Positions 1 to 6,525 are shown, counted from the first letter of the stretch. The stretch is 12,243 nt of DNA from JBKHJZ01 sp046537875 (GCA_046537875.1 JBKHJZ010000096.1:1-12243), one strand, 5' to 3'. Numbers and translations are program-made. Notes: generated by a model not told the origin, from the sequence alone.

Positions 1-2
1 TG

Positions 3-89
3 GTGGTGGCGAGCGACGGGGCCGGCGAGGGCGAGCCGTTCCCGGGGACGCTGGCTGGCGACAGCGCAGTGCTCGTCGATCCTTGCTGA
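3..89 (+). CDS. 3' end of an unidentified plus-strand gene (partial)
   Basis: An open frame enters from the left edge and ends at a TGA at 87-89, giving 28 residues that finish with AVLVDPC. Third codon positions are mostly G or C, as in the real genes of the window, and the residue composition (Asp, Gly, Glu, Val) looks like protein rather than an antisense shadow. It stops 31 bases before the ribonuclease D stop codon, so the two genes would be convergent. Too little is present to name a family. The other plus-strand frame here, with a TTG at 83, runs antisense through ribonuclease D and is Arg/Ser-rich, so I do not think it is coding. Confidence 0.45.
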   Translation: MVASDGAGEGEPFPGTLAGDSAVLVDPC

Positions 90-120
90 GCGCCGGCCAG
101 GCGTCGCCCCCGGTCGGAGC

Positions 121-1368
121 TCAGTCGGGCGCGGGGACGGCCAGGTCGGGTGGCGGTCGGTGCGAGCGCGCCTCGAGCACCAGCGACCCGTCCCCCGCGA
201 AGGCGAGCGCGGCGTCGCCCGTCAGGAGCCGCCGCACGGGCTCGCCCGCCACGCGGGCCCGCCATCCCGAGAGGAGCCGTGAGCTGCGGTCGCCCCGCAC
301 GAGCGCCTCGATGTCGGCGCGGGTCGCCACCAGCGCGGCGTCGAGGTCGGCGTCCCGCGCCAGCTGGCTCACCCAGGCCGACGCCAGGGTCACCGCCGGC
401 CGGACGCTGGTGTCGACCCCCTCGCGTGGCGGCTCGGCGATCGCCTCGGGGTCGAGCGCCATCCCGGCCTCCACCGCGGCGAGCAGCTCCTCGGCGGCCC
501 CCGCCCGCAGGTGGCGGCTGTCGAGGCCCCGCACGCGTGCCAGGTCGCCCGTGCTGCGGGGCGGGCGCTCGGCGATGGCGACGAGTGCGAGATCGGGCAG
601 CACGTGGCGAACCGGCCGGTCGACCCGCCGGGCGCGTTCCTCGCGCCACGCCGCCACCTGCTGCGCAACTCCACGCGCCCGCCCACGCAGGCGCCGTGCC
701 TCCTTGATGCGCCACCACGACTGCTCGGCCGCCGGCCGCTCCCGCTGCCGGCGGAGGAGCTGGTCGCACTCGTCGAGCGCCCAGTCCAGCCGGCCGCGTG
801 CCTCGAGCTCCGCGCGCAGCGACGACCAGAGGGCGTCGAGGTACATGACGTCGGTCGCGGCGTAGCGGGCCGCGCCCTCGGGCAGCGGTCGCTGCAGCCA
901 GTCGGTCAGCCGGTCCGCCTTCGGGAGGTTGATGCCCAGCCGGCGGTTGATCAGCGCCCCCAGACCGGGGCTGCCCAGCCCCACGAAGCCGGCCGCCACC
1001 TGGGTGTCGACCAGCGAGCGCGGCAGGGTCCCGCACACCCGCTCGAGGATCTCGAGATCCTGGGTGGCGGCGTGCATGACGCATGTCGCCGGCCCGGCGA
1101 GCAGCGGCGCCAGCGCGGCCGGGTCGACCGCCAGCGTGTCGACCAGCACCACGTCCTCACCGACGGCGAGCTGCACCAGCGCCAAGTGGGCGAAGTAGGT
1201 CCGCTCGCGGTGGAACTCGGTGTCGAGCGCGTAGGTGGCGGCGTCGCTCACCGCCTCGACGAAGGCGTCGAAGCTCCGCTGGTCGTCGATCCAGCGGAAG
1301 CTCGGGCGAGTGCCTGAGGCGCCTACGGCTCCATCCCCACCGACACGGGGTGACCCGAGCTCATCCAC
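121..1368 (-). CDS. rnd: Ribonuclease D (DEDDy 3'-5' exoribonuclease with HRDC domain)
   Basis: Predicted cytoplasmic 3'-5' exoribonuclease for maturation or turnover of tRNA and other stable RNA, 415 aa with the GTG start at 1368. The exonuclease domain covers about residues 25-210. Exo I is LDTEF (D49, E51), Exo II is HAATQDLEIL (D104), and Exo III is YAATD (Y169, D173), so all four metal-binding acidic residues and the DEDDy tyrosine are present. An HRDC-like helical domain follows at about 250-305 (LPDLALVAIAERPP, then RGLDSRHLR). The start is awkward: GTG 1368 is the only ATG/GTG/TTG codon that keeps the conserved FRWIDD segment, yet it lies 46 bases inside the upstream rhodanese gene. 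The next in-frame GTG would begin only nine residues before the DTE motif. Function is secure; the exact N-terminus is not. Confidence 0.92.
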   Translation of the reverse strand: MDELGSPRVGGDGAVGASGTRPSFRWIDDQRSFDAFVEAVSDAATYALDTEFHRERTYFAHLALVQLAVGEDVVLVDTLAVDPAALAPLLAGPATCVMHAATQDLEILERVCGTLPRSLVDTQVAAGFVGLGSPGLGALINRRLGINLPKADRLTDWLQRPLPEGAARYAATDVMYLDALWSSLRAELEARGRLDWALDECDQLLRRQRERPAAEQSWWRIKEARRLRGRARGVAQQVAAWREERARRVDRPVRHVLPDLALVAIAERPPRSTGDLARVRGLDSRHLRAGAAEELLAAVEAGMALDPEAIAEPPREGVDTSVRPAVTLASAWVSQLARDADLDAALVATRADIEALVRGDRSSRLLSGWRARVAGEPVRRLLTGDAALAFAGDGSLVLEARSHRPPPDLAVPAPD

Positions 1369-1643
1369 GACTTGGTGCCGCCCGCCACGTTCACCGCGTC
1401 CCGTCCCTGCGAACGGTAGTACTCGGCGGCCACCAGGCTCCGGCTGCCGCTCGCGCAGATCACGTACACGGTCCCGGCTTCGGGCACCTCGTCGAGCCGG
1501 TCGGGCACGCTCGCGAGGGGGACGAGCACCGCCCCCGGCACGTGACCGGCCACGTACTCGTCGGGCTCGCGCACGTCGATGAGAGCCGCCGCCTGCCCGC
1601 GCAGGTGATCGAGCTCGGTGGCGTCGATCTCGGGGACCTCCAT
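1323..1643 (-). CDS. Single-domain rhodanese-like sulfurtransferase
   Basis: A complete 106-aa, one-domain rhodanese of the GlpE/PspE size class. It starts MEVPEIDATEL and carries the typical LIDVREPDEYVAGHVPGA block (residues 21-38). The active-site loop is CASGSRS with the catalytic cysteine at C63 (CxxGxR), followed by the family's NVAGGTKSW segment near residues 85-93. Such proteins transfer a sulfane sulfur through a cysteine persulfide; the donor and acceptor here are unknown. The ATG at 1643 has no convincing Shine-Dalgarno sequence. The 3' end overlaps the start of the ribonuclease D gene, so the two are probably co-transcribed, although no shared pathway is obvious. Moderately confident of family, not of physiological role. 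Confidence 0.9.
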   Translation of the reverse strand: MEVPEIDATELDHLRGQAAALIDVREPDEYVAGHVPGAVLVPLASVPDRLDEVPEAGTVYVICASGSRSLVAAEYYRSQGRDAVNVAGGTKSWMSSGHPVSVGMEP

Positions 1644-1681
1644 GGCGAGGCAGGCTAGCGGGACCGCCGCTGGCAGCCGCA

Positions 1682-1719
1682 GCCCCCGCTGGGGCCACGC
1701 GTCCCGCCGCGTGGCGGGA
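1682..1719 (-). terminator. Two small GC hairpins between mobA and the rhodanese gene
   Basis: The 162-base gap 1644-1805 has no gene. It holds a 7-bp perfect stem with a 4-base loop (TCCCGCC 1702-1708, GGCGGGA 1713-1719) next to a 5-bp GC stem (GCCCC 1682-1686, GGGGC 1691-1695). Neither is followed by a T-run on the minus strand. They could attenuate transcription leaving mobA, or be chance in GC-rich DNA. Confidence 0.25.
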
Positions 1720-1805
1720 GCGTCGCCGTCGGGGACATCGTCCGCGAGGACATCACCCGGGAGATCGTCGCCCGGTGGGCCGCCAGCCCCGTTCCGGGGA
1801 GCGGG

Positions 1806-2462
1806 TCAGCCGGTGGGCGTCCGTCGCAGCCCCTTCGGCAGGTCGCCCGGCACGTCGGCGTCGGCGAGCGCGCCGGGTGGCAGGCCCTCCACCTCCACGA
1901 CCGCCAGCGGCGCGCCCGCGACCGCGGCATGGATGGCCCGCCGGCCCCGCTCGAGCTGCTCGGCGAGGGGTCGCTCGGCCCGGGGTCGCCACGCCCCGTG
2001 GACCCATTGACGCCGGTGGCCGACGACCGGCACGGCCACGTCGGCCGACGGGTCGCGCCCGAGCCCCGCCACCGTGGCCTCGAGCGCCGCAGCCGACGGC
2101 GCCAGCAGATCGCACGCGACGACCACCACCGCCTCCGGGCGCTCGGCCACCCGGCGTGCCCAACGCAGGGCGGTGACGACGCCACCCAGCGGTCCCGCGC
2201 CGGGCCATCCGTCCGGCACGTGGTCCAGGCCCGCGGCGGCGAGCGCCGCACCGTCGCCGCCGATGGCAGCCACCCGCCCTGCGCCCGCCCGGGTGAGCGC
2301 CTCGGCCACACGCACGGCCAGTGGGCGGCCGTCGAGCACGATCAGCGCCTTGTCGCGGCCCATGCGGCTGCTGGCTCCCCCGCACAGCACGGCTCCGGCC
2401 CACGAGCCGCCGACCGGCGCGGCTCCCGCCCGTCCGGGATCGGCGCTAGGAGACCCCGCCAT
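1806..2462 (-). CDS. mobA: Molybdenum cofactor guanylyltransferase (MobA-like)
   Basis: A 218-aa nucleotidyltransferase of the MobA type, expected to transfer GMP from GTP to molybdopterin-Mo to give the guanine dinucleotide form of the cofactor. The signature loop is at residues 26-39 (LCGGASSRMGRDKA), with Arg and Lys placed as in NTP-transferase active sites. GAGPLGGV follows at 88-95, a metal-binding-type VVVACDLL with D118 at 113-120, and the usual C-terminal DADVPGDL. The ATG at 2462 is chosen because GGAGG lies six bases upstream (2469-2473). The in-frame ATG at 2480 would put that site inside the gene. The gene overlaps the end of the decarboxylase gene by 17 bp and is probably translated from the same mRNA. 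A related MobA-like enzyme, such as a cytidylyltransferase, cannot be fully excluded. Confidence 0.87.
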   Translation of the reverse strand: MAGSPSADPGRAGAAPVGGSWAGAVLCGGASSRMGRDKALIVLDGRPLAVRVAEALTRAGAGRVAAIGGDGAALAAAGLDHVPDGWPGAGPLGGVVTALRWARRVAERPEAVVVVACDLLAPSAAALEATVAGLGRDPSADVAVPVVGHRRQWVHGAWRPRAERPLAEQLERGRRAIHAAVAGAPLAVVEVEGLPPGALADADVPGDLPKGLRRTPTG

Positions 2463-3708
2463 ACCGGGCCTCCACGCCACGGGCCTCGCCGTGGGTCGCG
2501 ACCGCGCCCGCCAGGTCGGCGAGCAGCTCCCCGGCGGCGGCCAGGTGCGACGGCGAGACGATCACGTGGAGGCCCCCCTGCTGGCGGTCGAGGTGCCAGC
2601 CCCGGTCGTCCATCACGTCGCCGACAGCCGACATGTCCACGGTGTCGGACGCGATCTCCATGATCCCCGGCACGGGGTCACCGGTGACGTGGAGGCCGTC
2701 GATCGCCTCGATCCCGTCGCGGAGGCGCCGCGCGGCGTCCACCACCTGCGAGGCGAGCCGCAGGTACCCGTCGAGCCCCAGGTGGCGGATCGTGGCCCAG
2801 GCGGCGGCGATCGGCGCCGCCGGCCGGGTGCCCGCGGTGGTCGCCGATCCGTAGAGCCCGCCGGGCCACCCGTCGAAGAGGAAGAACTGCCGCCGGAGCT
2901 GCTCCTGGTCGCGGTGGAGCAGCAGCGAAACGCCCTTGAAGGCCCAGCCGTACTTGTGGATGTCGGCGGACAGCGAGGTCACGCCGTCGACCCGCATGTC
3001 CCAGGGCGGGAGCTCGTGGCCCAGCCGCTCCAGGAACGGGAGCAGCCAGCCGCCGAGGCATGCGTCCACGTGGCAGAGCGCACCACGCTCGGCCGCGAGG
3101 GCGGCGAGCTCGGGGACCGGGTCGACGACCCCGTACGGGTAGCAGGGCGCCGACCCCACGACCAGCCCGGTCCGGTCGTCGACCGCGGCGGCGGTGGCGG
3201 CGACGTCGGCGCGCCCGTCGGCCCCCACCGGCACCCGGACCTCGGTGACGTCCAGGTAGTGGCAGGCCTTGGCGATGGCCGGGTGGCCGGTCGCGGGCAC
3301 CACCACGGTCGGCTCGGCGATGCCCCGCTCCTGGCGGGCGTGGTCGCGAGCAACCTGGACCGCGAGGAACAGGCTCTCGGTGCCGCCGGAGGTCAGCTTG
3401 CCGACCCTCGGGTCGCCGTGGAGCAGATCGGCGCCCATCGCCACCACCTCCCGCTCCATGGCGAGCAGGCTGGGGAAGGCGAACGGATTGAGGTAGTTCT
3501 CGTGCAGGTACTCGAGCGCGACGGCCTCGTGGAGGCGTGCCAGCTCGTCGTCCGCTGCGTTGTAGACGAGGCTGAACGTCCGGCCGTGCCGCCAGTCGGC
3601 ATCGTCGCCGCGGCCGCCCCGGAGCTCGGCGATCAGCTCGTCGGCCGGGCGGCCGCGCTCGGGGAAGCTCGGTCGGTCGTCCATGGGCCGCCGAGCGTAC
3701 CCAGCCAT
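2446..3708 (-). CDS. PLP-dependent decarboxylase/lyase resembling sphingosine-1-phosphate lyase
   Basis: A 420-aa fold-type I PLP enzyme of the group II decarboxylase superfamily. Motifs run in the expected order: NPFAFPSL near residue 74; KLTSGGTESLFLA at 104-116 for cofactor phosphate contact; HVDACLGG at 213-220 with D215 for the pyridine nitrogen; SADIHKYGWAFKG at 247-259, with K252 as the probable Schiff-base lysine; and GGLYGSATTAGTRPA at 283-297. The HKYGWAFKG and GGLYGS/AGTRP pair is closer to eukaryotic sphingosine-1-phosphate lyase than to glutamate decarboxylase GadB. The substrate is unknown; an amino-acid decarboxylase or a phosphorylated long-chain base lyase are both possible. 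There is no membrane anchor, unlike eukaryotic S1P lyase. I chose ATG 3708 because it forms TGATG with the flavin reductase stop. ATG 3684, eight codons later, is a valid alternative. Confidence 0.85.
   Translation of the reverse strand: MAGYARRPMDDRPSFPERGRPADELIAELRGGRGDDADWRHGRTFSLVYNAADDELARLHEAVALEYLHENYLNPFAFPSLLAMEREVVAMGADLLHGDPRVGKLTSGGTESLFLAVQVARDHARQERGIAEPTVVVPATGHPAIAKACHYLDVTEVRVPVGADGRADVAATAAAVDDRTGLVVGSAPCYPYGVVDPVPELAALAAERGALCHVDACLGGWLLPFLERLGHELPPWDMRVDGVTSLSADIHKYGWAFKGVSLLLHRDQEQLRRQFFLFDGWPGGLYGSATTAGTRPAAPIAAAWATIRHLGLDGYLRLASQVVDAARRLRDGIEAIDGLHVTGDPVPGIMEIASDTVDMSAVGDVMDDRGWHLDRQQGGLHVIVSPSHLAAAGELLADLAGAVATHGEARGVEARYGGVS
2469..2473 (-). promoter_or_regulatory. 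Ribosome binding site of mobA
   Basis: The minus strand reads GGAGG with six bases to the ATG at 2462. It sits inside the last codons of the upstream decarboxylase gene. It decides between the two candidate mobA starts and indicates translation from an overlapping message. Confidence 0.75.
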
Positions 3709-4268
3709 CAGCCGCCGTAGCTCATGCGGGTGTCCTCCATGCGGAGCACCGGGGTGTCCTCGGCCTGCTGGAATCCGCTGTCGACCACCTCGCCCACGAA
3801 GAACGTGTGGTCGCCGCAGTCGACCGGGGTGCGGACCTCGCAGTCGAGCCACGCGACCGCCTGGTCGAGCACGGGGGCCCCGCTGCGCCCGTCGTGGTAG
3901 GCGAAGCCGTTGAGGGTGCGGGCGGCCTCGTCGTGCTCGACCGGCTTGGTGAACCGCCGGACGATCGCCCGGTCGTCGCGCGCGATCGTGCACAGGGAGT
4001 AGCCGCCACCCTCGGCGATCAGCTCGTGGGTGAACGCCGACTTCTCGACACTGATGCCGAGCAGCTTGGGATCGAAGCTCACCTGGGTCGCCCAGTTGAG
4101 GGTCATGAGGTTCCGGCGGTCACCCGCCCGGCTCCCCACCACGTAGAGGCCGTAGGGCAGCGACCAGAGCACGCGGCGGCGCAGCTTGTCGTACTCCTCC
4201 TGCGCCTCGGGCGTGTCGACGCCGGGCGGGAACGGCGGGATCGGGCCCGTGCCTCCGGGTGCAGCCAT
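3708..4268 (-). CDS. Flavin reductase-like FMN-binding domain protein
   Basis: A 186-aa protein with a flavin reductase-like split-barrel domain over about residues 30-175. Recognisable features are the NLMTLNWATQVSFDPKLLGI stretch, KSAFTHELIAEGGGYSLCTI, and the late CGDHTFFVGEVVDSGF block that usually helps form the FMN site. Family members use NAD(P)H to reduce flavin for a partner oxygenase, or work as stand-alone flavoenzymes. No oxygenase partner is visible nearby, so which applies is unclear. The ATG at 4268 is preferred; an AGGG lies about nine bases upstream. An upstream extension to 4310 would add an Arg/Cys-rich, unconserved-looking stretch. Its TGA shares one base with the ATG of the PLP enzyme gene, which points to coupled translation. 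Confidence 0.85.
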   Translation of the reverse strand: MAAPGGTGPIPPFPPGVDTPEAQEEYDKLRRRVLWSLPYGLYVVGSRAGDRRNLMTLNWATQVSFDPKLLGISVEKSAFTHELIAEGGGYSLCTIARDDRAIVRRFTKPVEHDEAARTLNGFAYHDGRSGAPVLDQAVAWLDCEVRTPVDCGDHTFFVGEVVDSGFQQAEDTPVLRMEDTRMSYGG

Positions 4269-4295
4269 GGCGCGGACCCTACCGGCGCCTCGACA

Positions 4296-4307
4296 CGCGC
4301 ATGCGCG
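4296..4307. repeat. Perfect 12-bp palindrome upstream of the flavin reductase gene
   Basis: CGCGCATGCGCG is a perfect palindrome, lying 27 bases upstream of the flavin reductase ATG in the 82-bp gap after the DUF1801 gene. It could be an operator, but a 12-bp palindrome of G and C can arise by chance in this background. Confidence 0.3.
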
Positions 4308-4350
4308 CACAGGCGTCCATGGAACGTCCCGCAGAGGTCGTCCCCGCGGA

Positions 4351-4779
4351 TCACATGCGCTCGCCGGGCAGGTTGCTGGCCTGCTGGATCCAGGACACGA
4401 GCTGGTCTTCGTCCAGGTCGTCGTTCTCGTGGATGTCGAGGTATCGGACCTCTTCGTGCTTGGACGCCTTCGGCGGCACGGGATCGAGGGACGTGCCGCG
4501 GAAGAACTGCAGTTGCACGTACTTCGTGTAGCAACGGAATGAGAGGAACCAGCCGTTGCCCTCGTGGCCGTAGAACGGCTGGTTCCACTTCACGGCCTTG
4601 TGAACGTCCGGGACGGTGCGCACGACGAGCTCATCGAGGCGCTCCCCGATCTCCCGCTTCCAGCCCGGCATGGCGGCGATGTAGGCCTGCACCGGGCCGT
4701 CGCCCTCGCCCTTGGGGATCTGCGGGTTGCCGCCCGAGAGCAGCCTCGGCCCAGAGTCGTTCTTCGTGGGGTCGGTCAT
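4351..4779 (-). CDS. DUF1801 domain-containing protein
   Basis: A 142-aa small cytoplasmic protein matching the DUF1801 (YdhG-like) pattern. After a polar N-terminus (residues 1-28) comes VQAYIAAMPGWKREIGERL, then the family's ETVPDAxEAxKWxxPxY-like block, here VRTVPDVHKAVKWNQPFYG, followed by WFLSFRCYTKYVQLQFFRG. The biochemical role is not established for the family. Members are often found beside ArsR regulators and AHSA1 proteins, exactly as here: the start is 28 bases after the AHSA1 stop, on the same strand. The Shine-Dalgarno is weak (GAGA about seven bases before the ATG). Base composition is lower in G+C than the rest of the window (53% over 4501-4560), which may indicate a different origin or age from the flanking genes. 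Confidence 0.85.
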   Translation of the reverse strand: MTDPTKNDSGPRLLSGGNPQIPKGEGDGPVQAYIAAMPGWKREIGERLDELVVRTVPDVHKAVKWNQPFYGHEGNGWFLSFRCYTKYVQLQFFRGTSLDPVPPKASKHEEVRYLDIHENDDLDEDQLVSWIQQASNLPGERM

Positions 4780-4807
4780 CGGATCTCGGTCGTGTGAGCG
4801 TGTGGTG

Positions 4808-5299
4808 TCAGCCGGCGAGGTACTTCTCGAGTGCGTCGAGCTGAGCCTTGTAGCCCCACTTCATGCCGAAGGCCGCCATCTTGGCCTTGGGGCCGATCTC
4901 GGTGATCGTGACGTGGAGTGTCACGACGGTCTTGTCCCCGTCGGTGGCCAGGGCGAGGTCGTTCGTGTGCTTGATCGTCGCGGTCGCTTCCTCGCCCTCG
5001 GTCCACGACCGAGCGTCGTAGGTCAGTCCTCGGAGCTCCTCGATGCGGGTGAAGGTGCCCTCCATCGGCCAGCGGGTGCCCGCGTACTTGCCCATCTCCT
5101 CGCTGGCTTCGGTGACGATGTAGAGGCGGCCGCCGACGCGGAGGTCGATCTCGCACTCGGTCACGGTGGTCTTGGGTGGCCCCCACCAGCCGCGGAGGCG
5201 ATCGGCTTCGGTCCATGCCCGCCACACGGCGTCGACCGGTGCGGGGTAGGAGCGCTCGAAGTGCAGCTCCTTCTTCTTCTTGAACAGCTGTGTGATCAC
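4808..5299 (-). CDS. AHSA1-family SRPBCC (START-like) domain protein
   Basis: A 163-aa protein with an Activator-of-Hsp90-ATPase-homology-1-type SRPBCC fold. The opening is a Lys-rich FKKKKELHFERSY, then the family hallmark VDAVWRAWTEADRLRGWWGP, then CEIDLRVGGRLYIV, a middle VTLHVTITEI strand, and the C-terminal helix GYKAQLDALEKYLAG. The fold makes a deep hydrophobic pocket, so ligand binding is expected, but the ligand is unknown. The GTG at 5299 overlaps the ArsR stop in the form GTGA, which fixes the start and implies translational coupling with the regulator. The frame continues open for another 360 bases upstream, but that part is the antisense-like shadow of ArsR in a different frame. 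ArsR plus AHSA1 is a recurrent bacterial pair. Confidence 0.9.
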   Translation of the reverse strand: MITQLFKKKKELHFERSYPAPVDAVWRAWTEADRLRGWWGPPKTTVTECEIDLRVGGRLYIVTEASEEMGKYAGTRWPMEGTFTRIEELRGLTYDARSWTEGEEATATIKHTNDLALATDGDKTVVTLHVTITEIGPKAKMAAFGMKWGYKAQLDALEKYLAG

Positions 5300-5622
5300 T
5301 GTCGACGCTCCTCTGTCTCGGTCCTTCGCAGGTAGTCGCCCAGGGAGTCGAGCCGGACCTCCCAGAGGTCCTGGAACGACTCGACCCAGCGGGCGATCTG
5401 GTCGAACGGCTCTGCCTGCAGGTGGTAGATCCGCCGGCGAGCTCGGGGTTCGACGCGAACGATCCCGGACTCCGCCAGCACCTTCAGGTGCTTCGAGACC
5501 TGCGGTTGGCGAATCCTCAACGTCTCGGCGATCTCGCCGACCGCGTGCGGCCTCGGCCGGAGCAGTTCGACGATCTGCAGCCGACTCGGCTCGCCCAGAG
5601 CGCTGAACACCTTCGCTTGCAC
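5296..5622 (-). CDS. ArsR-family winged-helix transcriptional regulator
   Basis: A 108-aa DNA-binding repressor-type protein that begins VFSALGEPSRLQIVELL, the usual first helices of ArsR proteins. The helix-turn-helix spans about residues 27-53, with recognition segment QPQVSKHLKVLAESGIV, and the wing follows (RVEPRARRRIYHL, 56-68). There is no ELCVCDL-type metal-binding motif, so a metal sensor role is not supported. It fits the subgroup that sits ahead of AHSA1 genes. The C-terminal helix ends in a charged TETEERRQ tail. The GTG at 5622 directly follows a promoter-like sequence, suggesting a leaderless message. A palindrome over the -35 box makes autorepression plausible, by inference only. 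Confidence 0.9.
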   Translation of the reverse strand: MQAKVFSALGEPSRLQIVELLRPRPHAVGEIAETLRIRQPQVSKHLKVLAESGIVRVEPRARRRIYHLQAEPFDQIARWVESFQDLWEVRLDSLGDYLRRTETEERRQ

Positions 5623-5628
5623 AACCGC

Positions 5629-5659
5629 AAGCTAAGCGTCCGGCACATATTCCTGTCAA
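5629..5659 (-). promoter_or_regulatory. Promoter of the arsR-AHSA1-DUF1801 operon
   Basis: The minus strand carries a perfect TTGACA (5659-5654). TTAGCT or TAGCTT (5635-5629) follows with an 18-19 base spacer as a weak -10. Only six bases separate TAGCTT (5634-5629) from the GTG start at 5622. Transcription would then begin at or within a base or two of the start codon, giving a leaderless mRNA, which is common in actinomycetes. Confidence 0.6.
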
Positions 5660-5669
5660 GGAATGTGTT
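5644..5669. promoter_or_regulatory. Putative ArsR operator (imperfect palindrome over the -35 box)
   Basis: Arms CACATATTCC (5644-5653) and GGAATGTGTT (5660-5669) are complementary at 8 of 10 positions, separated by the six bases that form the -35 box on the minus strand. The site is A+T-rich against a GC-rich background. ArsR proteins bind such dyads at their own promoters, so autoregulation is the natural reading; binding itself is inferred. Confidence 0.6.
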
Positions 5670-5908
5670 CCTGGTGCGGACGCAACCCCGTCGACGCCGC
5701 TGCGGCCGACGCGGGGGCATGGTGCGGCTGGCAGTCGGGCACATCGACACTCGGGAGGGGCGTGAGCCAGGTCAGCGCAGCCGTGGAGGTCGCCGCTACG
5801 TCTGCCCGGATCCAGAGGGTGACCGCTTGGCGGACAGACTGCCGCTGCTGCATCGCCGCACAGCGCTGCGTGCTGACCTACACGTCGACGATGTAGAACG
5901 CGGTCAGG
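5670..5908. other. Gene-free gap between the VOC/PhnB gene and the arsR promoter
   Basis: About 240 bases with only short frames on both strands (65-77 codons, Ala/Thr/Cys-rich, no recognisable motif). Apart from the hairpin listed at 5874-5906, I see no repeat, RNA gene or further promoter here. The gap separates the VOC/PhnB gene from the three-gene arsR unit although all four are on the minus strand. Confidence 0.5.
5874..5906 (-). terminator. Possible hairpin terminator after the VOC/PhnB gene
   Basis: Directly beyond the VOC/PhnB stop, CTACA (5878-5882) pairs with TGTAG (5892-5896) around a 9-base loop. TGAC (5874-5877) can pair with GTCA (5903-5906) across a 6-base bulge. There is no T-run, so this is a weak candidate whose position supports termination better than its structure. 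Confidence 0.3.
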
Positions 5909-6391
5909 TCAGCCCTCGCCCGCGGCCTGGCGCAGCGCGCCGAGGTCGAGCTTCTTCATGCCGGCCACTGCCTGCATGACCTTGGCCGACGTCGCTGGAT
6001 CCGAGGCCCACCGGGCGAGATCGTTCGGCACCACCTGCCAGGACAGCCCGTACTTGTCCTTGAGCCAGCCGCACGGTGCCTCCTCGCCGCCGTCGCCGAC
6101 GAGGGTGTCCCAGTAGTGGTCGATCTCGTCCTGGTCCTCGCACATGATCTGGAAGGAGACCGCCTCGGTGAAGGTGAACTCCGGTCCTCCGTTCAGCGCG
6201 ACGTACGGCTGCCCATCGAGCTCGAACTCGACGGTGAGGGCCGTGCCCGCCGGGAAGTTCGGCGGGAACGGGCTGTCCTCGGGATAGCGGTCGATCGTGC
6301 CGATCCGCGAGTTGGGGAAGATCGAGACGTAGTAGTTGGCCGCCTCCTCGGCGTTCCCGTCGAACCACAGGCACGGAATCGTTCGGGGCAT
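5909..6391 (-). CDS. VOC superfamily protein, PhnB-like
   Basis: A 160-aa protein of the PhnB-like VOC group, often annotated as 3-demethylubiquinone-9 3-methyltransferase, a name that should not be taken as function. The start IPCLWFDGNAEEAANYYVSI is diagnostic of this group. PNSRIG and FELDGQPYVALNGGPEF follow, then AVSFQIMCEDQDEIDHYWD, and the late CGWLKDKYGLSWQVVPN block ahead of the helical AKVMQAVAGMKKLDL tail. The ATG at 6391 is supported by AAAGGA about nine bases upstream. The longer frame to 6496 is poorly conserved-looking. Proteins of this kind frequently sit beside ArsR/AHSA1/DUF1801 genes, as here, but this gene is probably a separate transcript because of the downstream gap and the arsR promoter. 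Substrate unknown. Confidence 0.9.
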   Translation of the reverse strand: MPRTIPCLWFDGNAEEAANYYVSIFPNSRIGTIDRYPEDSPFPPNFPAGTALTVEFELDGQPYVALNGGPEFTFTEAVSFQIMCEDQDEIDHYWDTLVGDGGEEAPCGWLKDKYGLSWQVVPNDLARWASDPATSAKVMQAVAGMKKLDLGALRQAAGEG

Positions 6392-6525
6392 GATGCACCG
6401 TCCTTTCGGTCGCAGCGTCACCGACTCTGACGGAGCGTCTTCCCGATACTCATCGCCGGTCGCTGCGGCTCGAACGCTGGGGTCGTGAGCAGGCATGCTG
6501 CGTGGGCAACGGACACCCCGCCGCC

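Noticed and set aside
83..865. Plus-strand TTG-initiated frame antisense to ribonuclease D
   Set aside because: Ser/Arg/Ala-rich shadow. The ribonuclease D frame has all catalytic motifs, and the better plus-strand frame here ends at 89.
2074..3720. Plus-strand 548-codon frame antisense to the PLP enzyme and mobA
   Set aside because: No recognisable motif, and it spans two real genes on the other strand including their overlap.
5296..5622. ArsR protein as an arsenic or metal sensor
   Set aside because: The ELCVCDL metal-binding motif is absent and no arsenic resistance gene is nearby; the neighbours point to the AHSA1-linked ArsR subgroup.
5656..5896. Small frames on both strands in the gap before arsR
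   Set aside because: 65 and 77 codons, no motif, no ribosome site, and the minus-strand one overlaps the arsR promoter and operator.
5909..6391. 3-demethylubiquinone-9 3-methyltransferase
   Set aside because: That label comes from an old family name. The sequence is a VOC/PhnB-like fold with no methyltransferase motif.
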